A DNA stretch of 64,000 bases from Bacteroides fragilis (GTDB taxonomy: Bacteria > Bacteroidota > Bacteroidia > Bacteroidales > DTGW01). The position numbers and the translations under genes were made by a program. Numbering within the stretch: position 1 is the first letter of the stretch; the number at the start of each line of letters is the position of its first letter. The stretch covers positions 24,203 to 88,202 of the forward strand of contig CAMDBI010000016.1 of assembly GCA_945889005.1 (NCBI GenBank), written 5' to 3'. The notes beneath the pieces were generated by a model, which was given only the letters and a program-made list of their open reading frames with translations, did no database searches and was not told the origin of the DNA. Positions 8,799 through 18,705 of this stretch are shown here, one piece after another.

Positions 8799-11135
8799 AT
8801 GCCAAAGATTTCAGTCGTTATTATTACTGCAAACGAAGAAAAAAACATTGAACGTTGCTTACTTTCTGTCAAAGACGTAGCCGATGAAATATTGGTGGTT
8901 GACAGTTTCTCGACCGACCGTACACAGGAAATCTGCCTTAAATATAATGCCAGATTTATTCAGCATGCTTTTGAAGGTTATATTGAACAAAAAAACTGGG
9001 CTGCATCGCAAGCTCAATACGATTATGTACTCTCGCTCGATGCCGACGAGGCATTGTCTGAAGAATTAAAAACTTCAATTTTAAAAGTTAAAGAAATCTG
9101 GAATGCCGACGGCTACACATTTAGCCGCCTCAATAACTATTGTGGCAAATGGATTAGACATACCAGTTGGTATCCATCGCGCAAACTTCGTCTGTGGGAC
9201 AGGCGCAAAGGTAAGTGGGACGGTCTGAATCCCCACGACAAATTTGAAATGGAAAAAGGGGCGATCATCAAAAGATTGAAAGGAGATCTATTACATTACC
9301 CTTATAACAATATTAATGAGCATATTCAGCAAATAAACAAGTTTACCGATATTTTGTCGGATGCTTACTTGCAAAAAGGTATAAAATCGTCGATTGGGCA
9401 TATTTTGTTTAGACCATTCTGGCGTTTTTTTCGCGATTATTTTATTGAATTGGGCATTCTCGATGGGCTCTATGGCTTTGTTATTAGCATCAATGGCTCG
9501 TATGAGGTGTATCTAAAGTATTTGAAGCTAAAAGTCAAAATTGAAAATGAAAAAAAGAAAGCTCCTCACCGCATTTGTTTTCTTATTTCAGATAAGCACG
9601 ACAAGCAGAATGGAAATTGGATTCTTGAAAATATTAAGAATTTAGAAATCAGAAATAACAAATCAGTTTTTCTTATTAATGAACATTCGCAACTTATAGT
9701 TGAGTCGAAAATTCCGAAGAACAAGTATATTAATATTCCGAGTAAAATATTTTTACTTCTGTTCCCCGTAAGTTTACTTAAAATAGTCCGGATTATAACA
9801 CAAATGCGAGTTCGATCCATTGTTGTTACAAATATGTTCGATGCTCGAATTGCTGCAATTTGCTCATTATTTACACATAGACCCAATGTGTTTTATTATT
9901 GTTCCGATGACGAGAATATTAAATCTAATTTCTTAAATCGATTTTTGTTTAAAAACTTGATTGACAAAGTGTTTGTCAAATCGTCGTACGTGAATATAAC
10001 GAACAATATAGTTTACTCAGATAAGATTGAGATACTACATGAAAGCAACAATCTGATTATAGATAAAATACACCATACACAAGAACTTAAAGTACAAGTT
10101 TTGCTCGATAAAATTGTGAACCCCAATTGTGGTCTTGGACGAGTAGCAATAGATTATAGCAAAGCATTGGTAACAAACAATGATTGTCAAGTTTCATTTA
10201 CCTATTTATTGTATGGATCCAATGTTTTTGAACATTTCAACAATCAGAAAACAAAATTACTAAAGTATGTTCATCGGTATTTGCCTGCATATTTTGGAAA
10301 ATACGATATTATACATATTACACATCAATCTCCTTCGTTTACTATACATGGAGCAGTAAAAACAGTGCTTACGATACACGATTTAAACTTTTTATATACC
10401 AAAAACCATCAAAAAGCATCGAGATATCTAAAAAAAGTGCAAAAAAATGTTGAAAAGGCCGATGCAATTGTATTCATTTCAAATTTTACTAGAGACATAT
10501 GCCTGCAACATTTAAACATTGCGCCCAATAAAATTGTAAAAGTGATATACAATGGTGTTGAATTGCCCGATTGTATACCTCAAAAGCCCGATTTTATAAA
10601 CAACGATGAATATTTGTTCACTATAGGGCAATTTTTATCGAAGAAAAACTTTCATGTATTATTGCCATTTCTAAAAACATTGCCCGAAAACATTAAACTT
10701 GTTCTTGCCGGTGAAAATAACACCAGTTATGGGGCTCAGGTTCGAAAACTTGTTTCGAATTTAGACTTAGACAACAGAGTAATACTTGCTGGACCTATTT
10801 CGGAAGCCGAAAAGCTATATTTGTATCAACATTGTAAGGCATTTGTTTTCCCTTCGTTGTACGAAGGCTTTGGTTTGCCAGTAATTGAAGCTATGCGTGC
10901 CAAGAAGCCGGTTTTTTGTTCGAACAAAACAAGCCTTAAAGAAATTGGCGATAAATACGTATACTTCTGGAATTCATTTGAACCACAAGAAATGAATGCT
11001 ATTTATAGTGCTGGCATAGCAGACTATACCGAAGAAAAACAAGCACAAGCTTATGAATATAGTTTGAAATATACTTGGAAAACAAATGCTCAGGAATACA
11101 TGCAATTGTTCAAATCGTTAAATGAAAATGTCTGA
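8799..11135 (+). CDS. Three-part glycosyltransferase: GT2 + partial GT-B-like + GT4
   Basis: A 778-residue protein. Residues 1-245 are a complete GT2 domain of the WaaE/KdtX type: SVVIITANEEKNIERCL at the start, DSFSTDRTQ, a SLDADEA metal-binding motif near 78, and the WYPSRKLRLWDR stretch. Residues 430-778 are a GT4 domain: GLGRVAIDYSKAL, TVLTIHDLNFLYTK, and the donor-binding FPSLYEGFGLPVIEAM near 687. Between them, residues 255-425 look like a lone N-terminal Rossmann half of a GT-B enzyme with no donor-binding half. The protein should add two sugars to a lipid-linked surface glycan at the inner face of the membrane; sugars and acceptor cannot be told. It opens the polysaccharide island. 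Confidence 0.8.
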   Translation: MPKISVVIITANEEKNIERCLLSVKDVADEILVVDSFSTDRTQEICLKYNARFIQHAFEGYIEQKNWAASQAQYDYVLSLDADEALSEELKTSILKVKEIWNADGYTFSRLNNYCGKWIRHTSWYPSRKLRLWDRRKGKWDGLNPHDKFEMEKGAIIKRLKGDLLHYPYNNINEHIQQINKFTDILSDAYLQKGIKSSIGHILFRPFWRFFRDYFIELGILDGLYGFVISINGSYEVYLKYLKLKVKIENEKKKAPHRICFLISDKHDKQNGNWILENIKNLEIRNNKSVFLINEHSQLIVESKIPKNKYINIPSKIFLLLFPVSLLKIVRIITQMRVRSIVVTNMFDARIAAICSLFTHRPNVFYYCSDDENIKSNFLNRFLFKNLIDKVFVKSSYVNITNNIVYSDKIEILHESNNLIIDKIHHTQELKVQVLLDKIVNPNCGLGRVAIDYSKALVTNNDCQVSFTYLLYGSNVFEHFNNQKTKLLKYVHRYLPAYFGKYDIIHITHQSPSFTIHGAVKTVLTIHDLNFLYTKNHQKASRYLKKVQKNVEKADAIVFISNFTRDICLQHLNIAPNKIVKVIYNGVELPDCIPQKPDFINNDEYLFTIGQFLSKKNFHVLLPFLKTLPENIKLVLAGENNTSYGAQVRKLVSNLDLDNRVILAGPISEAEKLYLYQHCKAFVFPSLYEGFGLPVIEAMRAKKPVFCSNKTSLKEIGDKYVYFWNSFEPQEMNAIYSAGIADYTEEKQAQAYEYSLKYTWKTNAQEYMQLFKSLNENV

Positions 11136-11166
11136 TAAATAGTTTGAAACAATTATAACAAATAAA

Positions 11167-12069
11167 ATGCTTGATATTGCCGTAATTCTTATTAATTATA
11201 ATTCCAGTCAATTTACTCAAAATTGTATAGATTCAATTAGGGTTCATACAAGTTTAATACTTTCATACAAAATAATAGTTGTCGATAATAAATCCGAATC
11301 TGAAGATGTTGCCAAATTGGAACACATATGTAAGGATAGAAATGTTGAGCTAATAAAAAGCCCAATCAATACTGGTTTTGGAGGAGGCAACATGATTGGA
11401 GCAAATGCGGTTGAGGCTCGTTATTTGTTTTTCTTAAACAACGATTGTGAGCTTATTAATGACAATTTATCATTGTTGTTTAACTTTATGGAAAATCATT
11501 CAGAGGCCGCAATGTGTATTGGACAAATGTTCGATTCTAATCTGAAATACCATACTTCATTCAATTATACACCACATATTGTTAATAAATTGTTAGGCAA
11601 TTCATTAGCCCGAATAATTTATCCAAAGTTATATCCTAAAAAGAAACTATACGACACTTCAATTGAAGTACCCCAAATTTACGGTGCTGCAATGTTTATT
11701 CGTCAGGAATATTTTCAAAAAATTGGAGGATTCGACACTAATATATTTCTTTATTTTGAAGAAGAGGATGTTGCTATTCGATTTCAAAAAAAGGGTTATA
11801 AAGCGTATCTCGTTCCCGATGCAAAGTTTAAACATCATATTGGTAGTAGTACAAAGGGCCGTAGATTTAGTTATGAAAAAGAGTTCTATTTGTCTATGAT
11901 ATATTCTTTACGAAAAAATTATTCATTAATTCATTTCAAATCTTTGCAATTATTATTGTTGTTCAAATTGTTAAGAAGAAGTCTAAGAAAGAAATATTAT
12001 TTCCAAATCTTTCTTTTTGTATTAAAAGGAGCTCCTCGTGAAGAATCTTTGAGATGTAAAAATGGGTAG
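11167..12069 (+). CDS. GT2 family glycosyltransferase, rhamnosyltransferase-like
   Basis: A 300-residue GT-A enzyme. It starts with IAVILINYNSSQFTQNCIDS, has the VVDNKSES nucleotide-binding segment, the FLNNDCEL metal-binding motif near residue 94 (DxD-like NDC) and the acceptor-side GGFDTNIFLYFEEEDVAIRF block with the catalytic acidic residues near 190-200. This arrangement is typical of rhamnosyl- and other dTDP-sugar transferases acting on surface glycans. It lies 31 bases downstream of the large glycosyltransferase, in the same direction. The C-terminal 60 residues are basic and hydrophobic, fitting membrane association. Confidence 0.85.
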   Translation: MLDIAVILINYNSSQFTQNCIDSIRVHTSLILSYKIIVVDNKSESEDVAKLEHICKDRNVELIKSPINTGFGGGNMIGANAVEARYLFFLNNDCELINDNLSLLFNFMENHSEAAMCIGQMFDSNLKYHTSFNYTPHIVNKLLGNSLARIIYPKLYPKKKLYDTSIEVPQIYGAAMFIRQEYFQKIGGFDTNIFLYFEEEDVAIRFQKKGYKAYLVPDAKFKHHIGSSTKGRRFSYEKEFYLSMIYSLRKNYSLIHFKSLQLLLLFKLLRRSLRKKYYFQIFLFVLKGAPREESLRCKNG

Positions 12070-12073
12070 ATAA

Positions 12074-13528
12074 TTATTTAAAAAAACCGGTATACTTAAT
12101 ACCAAGTTGAAAGCCAAATGAATTGCCAAAAAGTTTACCTTGATCGAACCCAATAGCTGACATAATTTGTATTCCGGGATATTTTTTTATTGAAGAAGAT
12201 ACCTCGGCATAATAGGAATCGTTAACCATGTAATTGTTAATATTTGTCACATTTACTGGGTTTGAACCATAATTTTTACTGTGTGTTTTTAAAAATTTAT
12301 AAGAAATTTGCTTAAATGCTCCTCTCAGTCCAAAATGGTATGCTTTAACTCTATTATTTTGAATACCAGACGTATTTCCATTATAATTCATTAAAGGAGA
12401 AGTAATGAGTGGTGTGCCAATGGTTCGACCAAAGTAAGTATAACCCTGTGGGTAAAGCCAGTTTTGAAAATAACTGTCATTGCCACCATATATTATACCA
12501 TCTTTGTCGTGATAGGGTCCCGACTGATCTGTAGAGTTAAAATATTCGAATAATATATTTTGAACAAATGGTATTTTGGGGTTTGACAAACTAAAACCCA
12601 ACAACATATCGGGTCGGTTAGGGAAATTAAATTTAAATTCTTTGACAAGCAAATTAACCGGAGGATCTTCGTTTATATTTTGCCAATATGTATTAAAAGT
12701 AAAACTGAAAAAACGAATGTCAATACCAAGGTTTTGACTAATAATATGATTCCCTTTTTTGTTTATTTGATCATAAATAGGATCATTTGTTCCACCACTT
12801 TTTATCAACACAATCTCGTAAAAGTCTTTCAATGAAGTTCCTAGTTTACCGAAGGTAGGACTCTCGCCGCCCCATTGTGCTGCATGGTGTAAGCCAAAGT
12901 TGATACGTATAGGTAATTTTCCTCCAAGTCGAATAAAGGCATTTTTATAATGTAATAAGGTATTCTTTACTTCGGTGCGATCATTATATAAATTTGCATA
13001 TTGAATTGTTCCTTTAATTTCAATTAATCCATAAGTATAAGGAATAGCAGTATAGTTAGGCATATAAAGCATAGCCATTGGGATAGGACGTGTATTGCCC
13101 GAGAAAATAAAACCTCCCGATGAAAGAGGTTCAAATTGATTTCCAAAAGATTGTTCTTTTGCACCAACAAACAGGTTGAAAAAGCCTAATCGTCCTTCTG
13201 TGTAGCATTCGTGAATATAAGCTTTAGAATGGGAGGGGGCTGCTTGATACAACAGGTTTAATCCATATCCAAAACTCAGTTTTTTATGGTTATTAATCTC
13301 TTTGCTTATACCCATGCGAAGTGTATTGCTATAGGGTTGGGCTGCAATAGTTCCTGCTCGGTTAGTCTGAAGCCAATAAGGCGCGAACTTACCATCTGAC
13401 AGTGTACTGGTGTTAGAGATATTGTAAGAAACAGAGTCGGCAATACCTGCAATTGAGGGAAAAGAATACAACATGCAGATCAATAAAAAAGTAAGAAATC
13501 TCTGCTTAACCATTAATGGAAAACGCAT
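12074..13528 (-). CDS. Wzi-like capsule assembly outer-membrane protein
   Basis: A 484-residue outer-membrane beta-barrel resembling the capsule-assembly Wzi family. The first 27 residues form a signal peptide (hydrophobic FLTFLLICMLYSFP, cleavage near SIAG). The body shows APYWLQTNRAG, the EQSFGNQFEPLSSGG segment near 130, the NTRPIPMAM turn, then alternating aromatic beta-strands ending in a C-terminal aromatic residue (GFFK). E. coli Wzi anchors capsule at the surface. A second in-frame Met (MVKQRF) five residues in is an equally possible start. The gene runs opposite to the flanking glycosyltransferases, 11 bases after the Kelch lipoprotein gene, with which it forms a pair. Confidence 0.82.
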   Translation of the reverse strand: MRFPLMVKQRFLTFLLICMLYSFPSIAGIADSVSYNISNTSTLSDGKFAPYWLQTNRAGTIAAQPYSNTLRMGISKEINNHKKLSFGYGLNLLYQAAPSHSKAYIHECYTEGRLGFFNLFVGAKEQSFGNQFEPLSSGGFIFSGNTRPIPMAMLYMPNYTAIPYTYGLIEIKGTIQYANLYNDRTEVKNTLLHYKNAFIRLGGKLPIRINFGLHHAAQWGGESPTFGKLGTSLKDFYEIVLIKSGGTNDPIYDQINKKGNHIISQNLGIDIRFFSFTFNTYWQNINEDPPVNLLVKEFKFNFPNRPDMLLGFSLSNPKIPFVQNILFEYFNSTDQSGPYHDKDGIIYGGNDSYFQNWLYPQGYTYFGRTIGTPLITSPLMNYNGNTSGIQNNRVKAYHFGLRGAFKQISYKFLKTHSKNYGSNPVNVTNINNYMVNDSYYAEVSSSIKKYPGIQIMSAIGFDQGKLFGNSFGFQLGIKYTGFFK

Positions 13529-13539
13529 TTTGTTTATTA

Positions 13540-14532
13540 TTAATTATTTGTATCGATTGTTATTTGCCAAAAATTATTTACAGCCCCCCAATCGTTTTCG
13601 CCAAACCCAATGAAGGCTTTATTGCCAAAACTAAAAGATACTCCATTTTCAGTGCCATAATCGGGTAAATCTCCGGCTTTAACCCAAGAGTCATTTTCGG
13701 GTTCATATAGAAAAATTGTTTTTAGTGTTTGTCTGGCATCGCCATCGCCACCCCAATGACGACCACCAGCAATAAACATTTTTTCGTTTATTACAAATCC
13801 CAATGATTTTATTCGACCCTTATCTGGCATCGAAGTGTGTTTCTTCCATTTAAAAGTAATAGTATCGAATTCGTGCCAATCGTTACGATTGAATGGAAAC
13901 CCTGTTCCAGCAAAAATACGGCCATTGTCGATACACATAGCTTCTGTTATTGGTCCTCCCGAGAAGTTGCCAACAGATGTCCATGTATTTGTTATTGGGT
14001 CAAACATCCAGGTTTGTTTTGAAAACGAAACTCCATCGAATCCAGTAGAAATAAATACTTTATTGTTGCACGAGAATGCAAAACATGCATCGGTAAATGA
14101 GTTAGGATAATCTGTTAAGCGTTTCCAGCTATTGCTATCTGGGGTGTAGACATAAAAATCTTTTAGGTAACTTTGAGGTTGAAGGTTACCTAATTCGATA
14201 GAGTAACCAAGTCCGGCATATATTTTGCCATTGCAAGCAACTGCAACTGCTTTTACACGACTAATTCCTGAAAAATCAGCTTTTCGCTCCCATTGTAAAT
14301 TCTGCAAATCAAAAGCCCAAAAATCTTTGAGTTGAGTATTATATGTGTTTCTCCCCGTTCCTACATATCCTTTTGAACCTAACACACAGTAAAATGAGCT
14401 TGAACGAGCTAATTCATTAGACGAATGGATTACAGAAAAATTTAAAATTTCAATGTTATTATTGTTTGGTTCGCATGATGTGGCGAACATGTAAAAAGAT
14501 AGTATTAAAAAAAAGTGTATAATATTTTTCAT
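13540..14532 (-). CDS. Kelch-repeat lipoprotein
   Basis: A 330-residue exported protein. A lipoprotein signal (SFYMFATSC, lipidated Cys near residue 20) is followed by about six Kelch repeats forming a beta-propeller. Each has the paired Gly and the spaced Trp, for example GYVGTGRNTYN...DFWAFDLQNLQWERK and AGLGYSIELG...DFYVYTPDSNSWKR. Propellers of this kind in Bacteroidota bind carbohydrates or proteins at the cell surface; no catalytic motif is visible. It is co-directional with and just upstream of the Wzi-like gene. A TAGCTTTG -7 box on the minus strand (14559-14566) lies upstream, with a weak -33 box. Confidence 0.85.
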   Translation of the reverse strand: MKNIIHFFLILSFYMFATSCEPNNNNIEILNFSVIHSSNELARSSSFYCVLGSKGYVGTGRNTYNTQLKDFWAFDLQNLQWERKADFSGISRVKAVAVACNGKIYAGLGYSIELGNLQPQSYLKDFYVYTPDSNSWKRLTDYPNSFTDACFAFSCNNKVFISTGFDGVSFSKQTWMFDPITNTWTSVGNFSGGPITEAMCIDNGRIFAGTGFPFNRNDWHEFDTITFKWKKHTSMPDKGRIKSLGFVINEKMFIAGGRHWGGDGDARQTLKTIFLYEPENDSWVKAGDLPDYGTENGVSFSFGNKAFIGFGENDWGAVNNFWQITIDTNN

Positions 14533-14583
14533 TTATTACATTTGCAGTTTTTATGCAACAAAGCTAAATAAAATATTATACTA

Positions 14584-15429
14584 ATGAAAACCGCAATTGT
14601 ATTTAGTCATTACGATTCAAATAATATTGTTAAAGATTATGTTGTATTTTATTTAAGAGAGTTAAGTAAGTTTTCTGAAAATATTATATTTGTTTCAACT
14701 TCAAAACTGTCAGAAAATGAAACTAATAAAGTTAAGCAATTTTGTAAACAAACAATTGTTAGAGAAAATGTTGGATATGATTTTTATAGTTATAAAATTG
14801 GTCTCGAATATTTAATACCATACCAACAATGGGATGAGATTATTTTATGTAATGACAGTATCTTTGCACCCATTTTTCCTTTTGACGACTTGTTTAGTAA
14901 AATGCGAAAATCAAATTGTGATTTTTGGGGTCCCACTATTTCATACGATATAACTCCTCATATTCAAAGTTTTTTTATAGTGTTCAATAAGCGTTGTATA
15001 GAAAGTGAAGTCTTTGTAAACTTTTGGAATAACCTAAAGATTATTAATGAACGAGACAATGTAATTACAATGTATGAACTAGGTTTTTCGAAACTATTAT
15101 TATCGCATGGTTTTATTTGTGATTCTTTTTTTAAAGTTAAAAAATGGGAGTTTTATATTAAAACTTTAAAAGCTTTAAATAGATTATTATGGAAAAAATT
15201 ACACATGCGAAAAGTGAGTAATTTGCTTATTTTCTTTTTTACGGCAAATCATAAATATCTTAGAAAATCAAATCCAACTTTTTTGCTTTGGGATGTTCTT
15301 GTGCAATCAAAAGTTCCTATTTTAAAAAAGAGCTTATTGAAGATGTATGATGAAAAAAATCAAAGAAATGAAATTATTAACGTTATAAAAAAACATTCAA
15401 ATTATAATGTTGATATGTTGCAATATTGA
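14584..15429 (+). CDS. Rhamnan-synthesis protein F-like glycan protein
   Basis: A 281-residue protein that resembles the RgpF family (rhamnan/rhamnose-glucose polysaccharide synthesis). It starts with TAIVFSHYDSNNIVKDYVVF; the family block RENVGYDFYSYKIGLEYL lies near residues 60-78, followed by WDEIILCNDSIFAPIFPF and DFWGPTISYDITPHIQSFFIVF. The role is probably glycosyl transfer in a surface polysaccharide. A TACATTTG -7 box lies at 14537-14544. From this gene to about 18.0 kb the DNA is visibly more AT-rich, and codons such as TCG, common elsewhere in the window, almost vanish, which suggests a different origin. Confidence 0.75.
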   Translation: MKTAIVFSHYDSNNIVKDYVVFYLRELSKFSENIIFVSTSKLSENETNKVKQFCKQTIVRENVGYDFYSYKIGLEYLIPYQQWDEIILCNDSIFAPIFPFDDLFSKMRKSNCDFWGPTISYDITPHIQSFFIVFNKRCIESEVFVNFWNNLKIINERDNVITMYELGFSKLLLSHGFICDSFFKVKKWEFYIKTLKALNRLLWKKLHMRKVSNLLIFFFTANHKYLRKSNPTFLLWDVLVQSKVPILKKSLLKMYDEKNQRNEIINVIKKHSNYNVDMLQY

Positions 15430-15515
15430 TATTAATACTTAAACTATACAGTTAGTTTTGGCTTATATTAAAAAGATATAAATATATATAAACTATTAAA
15501 GGATAGACAAGAGAA

Positions 15516-16961
15516 ATGCTATTTAACTCAATCGACTTTGCGATTTTTCTACCAATTGTTTTTCTACTGTATTGGTTTGTTACAAATAAAAAATTGAAGC
15601 TACAAAATCTTTTAATCGTTGCATCTAGTTATTTGTTTTATGGTTGGTGGGATTGGAGATTTCTTTCCTTATTACTTTTCAGTACTCTTGTTGATTTCTT
15701 AGTTGGTTTTGGATTACATAAACAGGAAAATTTGACAAAAAGAAAAATACTTCTTTGGACAAGTATTTTAGTTAATCTTGGATTTCTAGGGGTTTTTAAA
15801 TACTATAATTTTTTCCTTGACAACTTTATAACGGCCTTTTCATTTTTCGGCACAGAAATAAAAGCAAATTCTTTGAATATCATTTTACCTGTTGGCATTA
15901 GCTTTTATACGTTTCAAACTATGAGTTATTGTATTGATGTATACAAAAGGAAGCTTGAACCAACAAAAGATTTTATTGCTTTTTCTGCTTTTGTCAGTTT
16001 CTTTCCTCAATTAGTTGCTGGTCCGATTGAACGAGCTACTAATTTATTGCCACAATTTTACATAAAGCGGACTTTTGATTATTCAAAAGCAGTTGACGGC
16101 ATGAGGCAAATACTTTGGGGATTATTCAAAAAGATTGTTATTGCAGACAACTGTGCTGAATATGCAAATTTGATTTTCAATAATTCGGCAGATTATTCTG
16201 GGAGTACCTTAGTTCTTGGTGCTTTATTCTTTACATTTCAAATTTATTGTGACTTTTCAGGTTATTCAGACATTGCAATTGGAACATCTAGACTGTTCGG
16301 CTTTAACCTTATGCAGAACTTCAACTTTCCATATTTTTCAAGAGATATTGCAGAATTTTGGCGACGTTGGCATATTTCACTTTCAACTTGGTTTAGAGAT
16401 TATCTTTATATCCCTTTAGGAGGAAGTCATGGGGGTTCTTGGATGAAAATTAGAAATACTTTTATCATTTTTGTTGCTAGCGGTTTTTGGCACGGAGCAA
16501 ATTGGACTTTTATAGTTTGGGGTTTATTAAATGCCATTTATTTCTTACCACTTCTTTTAACAAATAAAAATCGAAGTAATATTGATACCATAGCCAATGG
16601 GAAAATTCTGCCTAATATTTGGGAGCTGTTATCAATACTTTTAACATTTGGTTTAACAGTTTTTGCTTGGATTTTCTTTAGGGCTGAAAATATTGAACAC
16701 GCATTTCAATATATTTCAGATATTTTTAAAGACCCAGGCTCTTTTATTTTATTGAGCGTTTATTGGAAATACAAGACAATAATTTTACTTATTTTAATAT
16801 TTATCATAATTGAATGGGTGGGCAGAGATGGTCAATATGCAATTTACAAATTAGGTTTAAAATGGAAGCGCCCCATCAGATATGCAATGTACTTTGTAAT
16901 AATTATTGCAATATTTTGGTTTGGAGGTAAAGAACAGCAATTTATTTATTTTCAATTTTGA
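15516..16961 (+). CDS. MBOAT-family O-acyltransferase, AlgI-like
   Basis: A 481-residue polytopic membrane protein of the MBOAT family, about ten hydrophobic segments. Diagnostic stretches: FNSIDFAIFLPIVFLLYW at the start, LPVGISFYTFQTMSYCIDVY near 125-145, PQLVAGPIERA near 165, FWRRWHISLSTWFRDYLYIPLGG near 285-307, and SGFWHGANWTF with the catalytic His near 326. AlgI-type members carry acetyl groups across the inner membrane for transfer onto exported polysaccharide, working with an AlgJ/AlgX-type protein. The next gene, which starts 2 bases after this stop, encodes such a partner. Confidence 0.9.
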   Translation: MLFNSIDFAIFLPIVFLLYWFVTNKKLKLQNLLIVASSYLFYGWWDWRFLSLLLFSTLVDFLVGFGLHKQENLTKRKILLWTSILVNLGFLGVFKYYNFFLDNFITAFSFFGTEIKANSLNIILPVGISFYTFQTMSYCIDVYKRKLEPTKDFIAFSAFVSFFPQLVAGPIERATNLLPQFYIKRTFDYSKAVDGMRQILWGLFKKIVIADNCAEYANLIFNNSADYSGSTLVLGALFFTFQIYCDFSGYSDIAIGTSRLFGFNLMQNFNFPYFSRDIAEFWRRWHISLSTWFRDYLYIPLGGSHGGSWMKIRNTFIIFVASGFWHGANWTFIVWGLLNAIYFLPLLLTNKNRSNIDTIANGKILPNIWELLSILLTFGLTVFAWIFFRAENIEHAFQYISDIFKDPGSFILLSVYWKYKTIILLILIFIIIEWVGRDGQYAIYKLGLKWKRPIRYAMYFVIIIAIFWFGGKEQQFIYFQF

Positions 16962-16963
16962 GT

Positions 16964-17992
16964 ATGAAGAAGTTTATTTTCAAAGTATTGTTATTCACTA
17001 CACCTTTTTTGTTTTTATTCACAATTACAAAATTGTTATATAGCGAAACAGAAGAACCAGATCTTTTACGTTTAGGTTATATTCCTAATATTTACATAAA
17101 TTATCGAGATGTTTTTACACAAAGTGAATCTGAAAACTTTAGCAAGCTATCTCAGGCTAAGATGAAGAAATATAAAATCATGAATATTGGAGATTCTTTT
17201 TCTGAAAAAGGAGGGAAAGGTTATAAAAATTTTATAGCAAAAAAGTATTCTGTTTTGCATATTGATCGCTTTATATCTAAAAATCAAATTCAGACATTAA
17301 TTGATATGTGTAATGGAGATTTTTTTGACCATTATACAATTGAATATATTGTGCTTCAAAGTGTTGTTCGCCAATTAATTGATGATATTGAGAATGTTGA
17401 TATGAACGGTAAAATAACAATAAGTGATTTGGATTCAATAATTGTAGCTCATAAAACAGAAAAGAAATCGTACAAGTATGATTTCTTTTCAAGGCAAACA
17501 ATTGAATTTCCTTTATATTATATTCCTAAGTTCTTCTTTCTAAATGATTATCTTTCTAACGGTCAAGTTTATAACTATGATTTAAATACAAATAAATTAT
17601 TTAGTATTTATTCTGACAGACTTTTATTTTATCACAAAGATATTACAAGTGTCAGTAAAAACAACGATGATAATAATTGTGAGAGACTTAATACAGTACT
17701 AAATACAATTTCAAAAAAGCTTAAGGATAAAAATATAAAATTAATTTTCTTGCCTTCTGCCGATAAATATGACTTGTACTATAATTTTATTATTGATAGA
17801 AAAGAGTTGCCAAAACCATTGTTTTTTGATAAATTCAAGAAATTAAAAAAAGAATATATCTATATAGATTCAAAAGCAATTTTATCTAATTATCTTAACA
17901 AGCAGAAAGACTTATATTATTATGATGACACGCATTGGTCTCCTATTGCTTCAAATATTATTGCAAATAATATAATAAACCAAATTGAATAA
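16964..17992 (+). CDS. AlgX/AlgJ-like SGNH-type O-acetylation protein
   Basis: A 342-residue protein with an N-terminal membrane anchor (residues 4-25, FIFKVLLFTTPFLFLF) and an SGNH-hydrolase-like periplasmic domain. NIGDSF near residue 72 carries the candidate nucleophile Ser, and YDDTHWSP near residue 320 has the Asp-x-His of the family. It probably attaches O-acetyl groups to a polysaccharide with the preceding MBOAT protein. The chosen ATG follows the MBOAT stop by 2 bases; a TTG at 16958 would overlap it. The sequence is rich in Lys, Asn, Tyr and Ile from its AT-rich codons, so similarity to characterised members is low outside the motifs. Confidence 0.7.
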   Translation: MKKFIFKVLLFTTPFLFLFTITKLLYSETEEPDLLRLGYIPNIYINYRDVFTQSESENFSKLSQAKMKKYKIMNIGDSFSEKGGKGYKNFIAKKYSVLHIDRFISKNQIQTLIDMCNGDFFDHYTIEYIVLQSVVRQLIDDIENVDMNGKITISDLDSIIVAHKTEKKSYKYDFFSRQTIEFPLYYIPKFFFLNDYLSNGQVYNYDLNTNKLFSIYSDRLLFYHKDITSVSKNNDDNNCERLNTVLNTISKKLKDKNIKLIFLPSADKYDLYYNFIIDRKELPKPLFFDKFKKLKKEYIYIDSKAILSNYLNKQKDLYYYDDTHWSPIASNIIANNIINQIE

Positions 17993-18240
17993 TGAATTAC
18001 ATAACAAGTGAATTTTAAGAAAATTGAAGTTTTCATCTCTCAAGTACTAAGTTGGATTAGTTCTTGAGTATTTCCCAATTCCAGATTTCCCAACTTAATA
18101 TTGTTTTTTCCTAAAAAAATAATAGGCATTTTCATGAGTTAATAAAACTTACTGTTTAAAATAATGGAGTGGTTTTTATTAAATATAAAAACTAAACACC
18201 TGTTGTTATATTTATCTCAAAACTAAACTCCTACTTTTCC

Positions 18241-18699
18241 CTACGAATTCTTCATTACCCGATCCATTTCTCTTTTGGCATCTTTGAGTTTTAGGTCTTC
18301 GCGTTTGTCGTATTGTTTCTTGCCTCTTGCTAGTGCCAAGTCTAACTTTGCCAAACCCTTGTCGTTTATAAATATTCGATAGGCTACTATCGTATTGCCT
18401 TTATCTTCGGCCTTACGATGCAGTTTTGTGAGCTCTTTCTTTGTAAGTAGCAATTTGCGGTCGCGTCGGGGGTCGTGGTTGAGGTACGAACCCCAATCGT
18501 ATTCCGAAACATGCATGCCTCGCACAAAAAGCTCGTTGTCGTTGAACAAACAATAAGCATCGACCAAGCTTGCCTTACCAAGCCGTATCGATTTTATTTC
18601 GGTACCGGTAAGCTTTATACCGGCTACATATCGCTCTATAAACTCGTAGTCGAACGAAGCCTTTTTATTTTTTATTTCTATGGTGGATCTTCCGTGCAT
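18241..18699 (-). CDS. smpB: SsrA-binding protein SmpB
   Basis: A 152-residue RNA-binding protein that delivers tmRNA to stalled ribosomes. Typical blocks: [27 protein letters not shown] at the start, [11 protein letters not shown], then [19 protein letters not shown] near 66-84, and the basic tail [21 protein letters not shown]. Length is normal. It starts 6 bases after the Yip1-like gene ends, so the two are probably one transcript. The tmRNA gene itself is not in the window. Confidence 0.96.
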   Translation of the reverse strand: MHGRSTIEIKNKKASFDYEFIERYVAGIKLTGTEIKSIRLGKASLVDAYCLFNDNELFVRGMHVSEYDWGSYLNHDPRRDRKLLLTKKELTKLHRKAEDKGNTIVAYRIFINDKGLAKLDLALARGKKQYDKREDLKLKDAKREMDRVMKNS

Positions 18700-18705
18700 A
18701 ATCGT

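Noticed and set aside
18000..18240. tmRNA gene next to smpB
   Set aside because: Only about 240 AT-rich bases are available and no tRNA-like ends are visible.
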